From the NCBI GenBank assembly GCA_023395775.1, contig JAEWYA010000075.1, forward strand, positions 1 to 8,173: 8,173 bases of DNA. Reading direction: 5' to 3'. Positions 6,140-8,173 of this stretch are shown in pieces. The DNA comes from Bacillota bacterium (GTDB lineage Bacteria; Bacillota; Clostridia; Oscillospirales; Oscillospiraceae). The position numbers and the translations under genes are program-made. The notes below the pieces were generated by a model. It searched no databases. It saw nothing but the letters and a program-made list of their open reading frames with translations, and was not told where the DNA came from. The first letter of the stretch is position 1; each line of letters starts with the position of its first letter.

Positions 6140-6826
6140 ATGCTGATCGGAACGATTGTGAACACCGCGACCGTCATCCTTGGCTCTCTCATCGGCCTGT
6201 CTCTGGGCAATATTCTGCCGGAGAGGCTGCGGGACACGGTGATGAAGGGCCTTGGCATGTGTACCATGTTTATCGGCATCACCGGAATGCTGGGCGGTAA
6301 AAACGCACTTATCACCATCATTTCCATTGCGGTGGGCGCTGCCGCCGGCGAGCTGTTGGATCTGGACGGACGGCTGAACCGGTTTGCCGCAAGGCTTGAA
6401 AAAAAATTTCAAAAGTCCGGCGGGAAGACCTCCCTTGCGGAAGGCTTTGTCACAGCCTCCCTGGTATTTTGCGTGGGGACCATGACAATTGTGGGCGCAT
6501 TGAACGACGGCCTGTCCGGAAATCATGAGATGCTGTTTACCAAAGCAGTTTTGGATTTTGTCTCCTCCATAATCTTTGCTTCGTCCCTCGGAATAGGGGT
6601 TTTACTGGCAGCCGGGCCCGTATTTGTGATACAGGGGAGCATCGCATGCCTTGCGGGATTGATCGCACCGCTGCTGCAGCAGGGAAATACCATTGAAGAA
6701 ATGACGGTGGTGGGGTCGGTTCTGATACTGGGGCTGGGGTTGAATCTGATTGGAGTTACCAAGTTGAAGGTCATGAATTATATACCCGCAATTTTTTTGC
6801 CGATCCTGCTGTGCCTGTTTATGTAA
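6140..6826 (+). CDS. DUF554-family membrane protein (YdfK/YqgA-like)
   Basis: The 228-residue protein starts at ATG 6140 with AGGAGG at 6124-6129; an in-frame ATG at 6110 lies inside a hairpin and has no ribosome binding site. The N-terminus GTIVNTATVILGSLIGL, then IPERLRDTVMKGLGMCTMFIGITG-type sequence (about 25-49) and FVTASLVFCVGTMTIVGALNDG-type sequence (about 103-124), are the hallmark regions of DUF554 (B. subtilis YdfK, E. coli YqgA). About six to seven transmembrane helices are visible, with one polar loop (73-100) between the two halves. Family function is not established; a channel or transporter is often assumed. It stands apart from the amidohydrolase operon, behind several inverted repeats, so a functional link is doubtful. 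Confidence 0.92.
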   Translation: MLIGTIVNTATVILGSLIGLSLGNILPERLRDTVMKGLGMCTMFIGITGMLGGKNALITIISIAVGAAAGELLDLDGRLNRFAARLEKKFQKSGGKTSLAEGFVTASLVFCVGTMTIVGALNDGLSGNHEMLFTKAVLDFVSSIIFASSLGIGVLLAAGPVFVIQGSIACLAGLIAPLLQQGNTIEEMTVVGSVLILGLGLNLIGVTKLKVMNYIPAIFLPILLCLFM

Positions 6827-6865
6827 AAAATGCGCCGGGTCACGCCCAACTGCGTGACCCGGCGC
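6825..6865. terminator. 14-bp hairpin after the DUF554 gene with A-run on its 5' side
   Basis: GCGCCGGGTCACGC (6832-6845) and its exact complement at 6852-6865 form a perfect 14-bp stem with a 6-nt loop, right after the DUF554 stop codon. Six A residues (6825-6830) precede it and no T-run follows. Read on the minus strand it is therefore a textbook intrinsic terminator. On the plus strand it is a strong stem without U-tract that may still stop or protect the DUF554 transcript. Confidence 0.7.
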
Positions 6866-6953
6866 GCCGCTGTTCGCGTTTTGTGGCGCCGGATGGATTC
6901 CGCAGAACGGCAATGCGGGAACCCGAGCGGGGGAAAACCGACGCTCCAAGCCG

Positions 6954-6982
6954 ATGAAAAACGTCACACTTATTGTTATACT
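6954..6982 (+). promoter_or_regulatory. Candidate upstream promoter of carD
   Basis: TATACT (6977-6982) is preceded by TG plus one base, an extended -10, with a weak -35 (ATGAAA, 6954-6959) 17 bp upstream. It lies about 70 bp before the stronger candidate and would lengthen the carD leader. Support is moderate because of the poor -35. Confidence 0.35.
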
Positions 6983-7025
6983 TTAAAAAATTTGCTCATA
7001 TAGATTATTTTTTTGAAAAATACCC

Positions 7026-7054
7026 TTACATTTTTGCAAAAAATGTGTTAAAAT
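7026..7054 (+). promoter_or_regulatory. Candidate main promoter of carD with palindrome in its spacer
   Basis: TTACAT (7026-7031) and TAAAAT (7049-7054) are 17 bp apart, and TGT before the -10 makes it an extended -10 element. The surroundings are very AT-rich. A near-perfect inverted repeat, ACATTTTTG (7028-7036) with CAAAAAATGT (7037-7046), overlaps the -35 and fills most of the spacer, a usual place for a repressor operator. Transcription would start near 7061. Confidence 0.5.
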
Positions 7055-7077
7055 ATAAATTGTAGATGTACGGTTCA

Positions 7078-7225
7078 GCAGCCGAAGAGTCGGCCGTTGG
7101 ACCGGCACGCTTTTATTGCAAAGCAATAAAGGCGGGTTGAGGCTGTGCGCCCGTTGAGTCGGGCACACAGCGGAAAAATAACGTCCGTTATTTTTCTGGT
7201 ATTTTGGCGGATGGACTGTCCGCCA
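7078..7225 (+). promoter_or_regulatory. Structured 5' leader of carD with six consecutive stem-loops
   Basis: Six stems can be drawn between the predicted transcription start and the ribosome binding site. H1: GCCGA/TCGGC, 7081-7085 with 7090-7094. H2: GCCG/CGGC, 7093-7096 with 7103-7106, sharing two bases with H1. H3: 12 bp with one G-U, 7108-7119 with 7123-7134, AAA loop. H4: 12 bp with one C-A mismatch, 7142-7153 with 7160-7171. H5: 11 bp perfect, 7173-7183 with 7186-7196. H6: TGGCGGA/TCCGCCA, 7205-7211 with 7219-7225. An alternative pairing CAGCC 7079-7083 with GGCTG 7141-7145 would close H1-H3 into one domain and compete with H1 and H4. I do not recognise a known riboswitch class. A cis-regulatory leader is inferred. 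Confidence 0.55.
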
Positions 7226-7243
7226 TCGGGAAGCGGAGGAGAT

Positions 7244-7804
7244 ATGTTTCAGAAAAACGATCTGGTAGTTTATGGGCGCACAGGGGTTTGTCGGGTAATG
7301 GACATTACCACGCCGGACTTCTTCCGGGCGAAGCCCGGTGAGAAGAAAAAGCTTTACTATCTGCTCAAGCCCCTGTATCAGGACGGGACGATTTATGCGC
7401 CGATGGACAATCCCAAGGTGCTCATTCGGCCTATTCTGACGGCGGAGGAGGCAAGACGACTGGTGGATATGATCCCCAGCAGTCGGGCGCAGGCCTATTA
7501 CGGCGGCAGTACCCAGGACCTGCGGGACCACTATCAGACCCTGATGCAGACCAGCGACTGCACCGATCTGATGGAGCTTGTGATGTCCATCTACGCAAAA
7601 AAGGTGTATGTGGAGCAGACAAAGCGAAAATTCGGGGCTGTGGACGAGCACTTTATGAAGGAGGCCGAACAGCTTCTGAACGGCGAATTGGCCGCAGCGC
7701 TGGATATCCCGATGAATGAGGTTTCGGATTATATTGCCGAGAAGGTGATGGCGCGGAAGGCCATGCCCGCCCGCGGAGTGGACGCTCCCGCGCAGGAGAT
7801 ATAA
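7244..7804 (+). CDS. CarD/CdnL-family transcription regulator
   Basis: The 186-residue protein starts at ATG 7244 with GGAGG at 7235-7239, four bases upstream. Residues 1-65 form the Tudor-like RNA-polymerase-binding domain shared with TRCF: LVVYGRTGVCRV at 7-18 and a YYLLKPLYQDGTIYAPMDN-like core at 38-56, ending KVLIRPIL. Residues from about 67 to 170 form the helical DNA-binding domain, with LRDHYQTLM, LMELVMSIYAKK and EAEQLLNGELAAAL typical of the family. CarD proteins bind the RNA polymerase beta subunit and affect stability of the open promoter complex, rRNA promoters included. The protein has no tryptophan at all, so the Trp that wedges into the minor groove in mycobacterial and Thermus CarD is absent; Y85/Y86 lie near that point. 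It is a single-gene unit with its own promoter region, structured leader and terminator. Confidence 0.92.
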   Translation: MFQKNDLVVYGRTGVCRVMDITTPDFFRAKPGEKKKLYYLLKPLYQDGTIYAPMDNPKVLIRPILTAEEARRLVDMIPSSRAQAYYGGSTQDLRDHYQTLMQTSDCTDLMELVMSIYAKKVYVEQTKRKFGAVDEHFMKEAEQLLNGELAAALDIPMNEVSDYIAEKVMARKAMPARGVDAPAQEI

Positions 7805-7856
7805 GGGCCGTGCTTTAGCGCGGATTTAAGCAAACGCAGACGAAATAGATAAAATG

Positions 7857-7902
7857 GAGCCACGATGACGAACATGGTCATTGTGGCTCTGTTTGTTTTT
7901 TC
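7857..7902 (+). terminator. Strong intrinsic terminator after carD
   Basis: Arms 7857-7869 and 7877-7889 form a 13-bp stem with one G-U pair (7864/7882) and a 7-nt loop. GTTTGTTTTTTCT follows at 7890-7902. This is a classical rho-independent terminator located 52 nt past the carD stop. Confidence 0.92.
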
Positions 7903-8084
7903 TATCATTAACTTGTAAATATTTGTAGTATTGTGTTGGGGGTTTGTGGTATATTCAATAGTGGAAAGAAGATTTCAATATTGTATCCACTACGATTGCT
8001 CATAAATAAAATCAATCAGATAAAAAAATACTCCGCCGTATTTCAGGCGGAGTACCAGCTGCGATTGGAGGGATATCATAGAAG
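7903..8084. other. AT-rich non-coding spacer between carD and the insertion sequence
   Basis: No coding region is supported. A -10-like TATATT (7950-7955) lacks a good -35. Just downstream, TAGTGGA (7959-7965) and TCCACTA (7986-7992) form a 7-bp inverted repeat with a 20-nt interior. A separate, stronger hairpin lies at 8029-8054 and is listed on its own. Confidence 0.5.
8022..8054 (-). terminator. Minus-strand intrinsic terminator candidate beside the insertion sequence
   Basis: TACTCCGCC (8029-8037) and GGCGGAGTA (8046-8054) make a perfect 9-bp stem with an 8-nt loop. Seven A residues (8022-8028) precede it, so on the minus strand the hairpin is followed by a U-run. It would stop leftward transcription coming out of the insertion sequence; no minus-strand gene is visible within the window to use it. 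Confidence 0.6.
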
Positions 8085-8173
8085 TGCAGAGAGCAAACAC
8101 CCCAAAAGTGATAGAATGAAAGAAAGAATAAGGTGGTGTTTACAATGCGCAAATATGACAAGGAGTTCAAGGA
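8085..8173 (+). mobile_element. Left end of an IS3-type insertion sequence (continues past window)
   Basis: The transposase start is preceded by ACCCCAAAAGTGATAGA (8099-8115), which resembles the CACCCCAAAAGTTAGA-like ends of IS150-group IS3 elements. IS3 ends normally begin with TG; the nearest suitable TG is at 8085, which I take as a tentative left border. AAACACC (8095-8101) and GGTGTTT (8135-8141) form an inverted pair just before the gene. The right end, terminal repeat and target duplication lie outside the window. Confidence 0.45.
8145..8173 (+). CDS. IS3-family transposase OrfA, N-terminal fragment (cut by window edge)
   Basis: Only nine complete codons are present: MRKYDKEFK, followed by the first two bases of a Glu or Asp codon. 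The start at ATG 8145 has AGGTGG (8131-8136) eight bases upstream. The peptide matches the common N-terminus of IS3-type OrfA helix-turn-helix proteins (M-R-K-Y-D-x-E-F-K), which bind the element's ends and act together with the DDE transposase OrfB. The call rests on this short motif and the IS-like sequence just upstream; whether the gene is intact cannot be judged. Confidence 0.6.

Noticed and set aside
6983..7651. 222-codon open frame on the minus strand
   Set aside because: It covers the carD coding region in antisense, the structured leader and the AT-rich promoter region. The CarD domain on the plus strand is unmistakable.
7865..7918. 17-codon hydrophobic open frame (MTNMVIVALFVFSIINL) with GGAG six bases upstream
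   Set aside because: It lies exactly in the carD terminator hairpin and its T-run; Phe/Val-rich codons are expected from a T-tract. It is tempting as a small membrane peptide but better explained by the terminator.
1..8173. CRISPR arrays, tRNA or rRNA genes
   Set aside because: No regularly spaced repeats and no tRNA or rRNA-like sequence were seen. The repeated elements present are individual hairpins.

Overview
The window looks like a chromosomal segment of a moderately GC-rich Clostridia bacterium, probably Oscillospiraceae/Ruminococcaceae-like. This is inferred from GC-rich genes separated by AT-rich spacers, strong GGAGG-type ribosome binding sites, two TTG starts, a clostridial-type CarD regulator, a DUF554 membrane protein and the start of an IS3-type transposase. 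All credible genes are on the + strand. I see no rRNA, tRNA or CRISPR array.

Layout. (1) Positions 2-1701 hold three overlapping genes for envelope proteins: the 3' end of a GtrA-like membrane protein, a membrane-anchored phosphodiester-glycosidase (NAGPA-domain) protein and a small four-helix membrane protein. (2) Positions 1702-2250 form an AT-rich spacer of about 550 nt with two well-formed sigma-A promoters. A 15-bp hairpin between them overlaps the -35 of the second. (3) Positions 2251-5973 hold a three-gene operon: an M20D amidohydrolase, an unassigned 12-helix-like transporter with an internal duplication, and a second M20D amidohydrolase. It reads as an uptake-and-hydrolysis module for an amide-linked compound such as an N-acyl amino acid or aryl-amino-acid conjugate. 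The plan is like E. coli abgA-abgB-abgT, but the transporter does not look like AbgT. (4) Positions 6013-6110 carry three consecutive inverted repeats, including a perfect 36-nt palindrome. They are followed by a DUF554 membrane protein (6140-6826), whose 3' side has a 14-bp hairpin. (5) Positions 6970-7243 hold one or two promoters and a leader of about 180 nt packed with six stem-loops, which precede a CarD/CdnL-family transcription regulator (7244-7804) closed by a strong terminator. (6) Positions 7903-8144 are AT-rich and non-coding, with an isolated hairpin, and run into the left end and first codons of an IS3-type transposase cut by the window edge.

The two most interesting items are the M20D-transporter-M20D operon with its overlapping terminator/promoter control region, and the multi-hairpin leader of carD. 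Neither proves a new system from sequence alone. Family calls for M20D, NAGPA, DUF554, CarD and GtrA rest on recognisable motifs. The transporter family, the substrates and the regulatory roles are inference.
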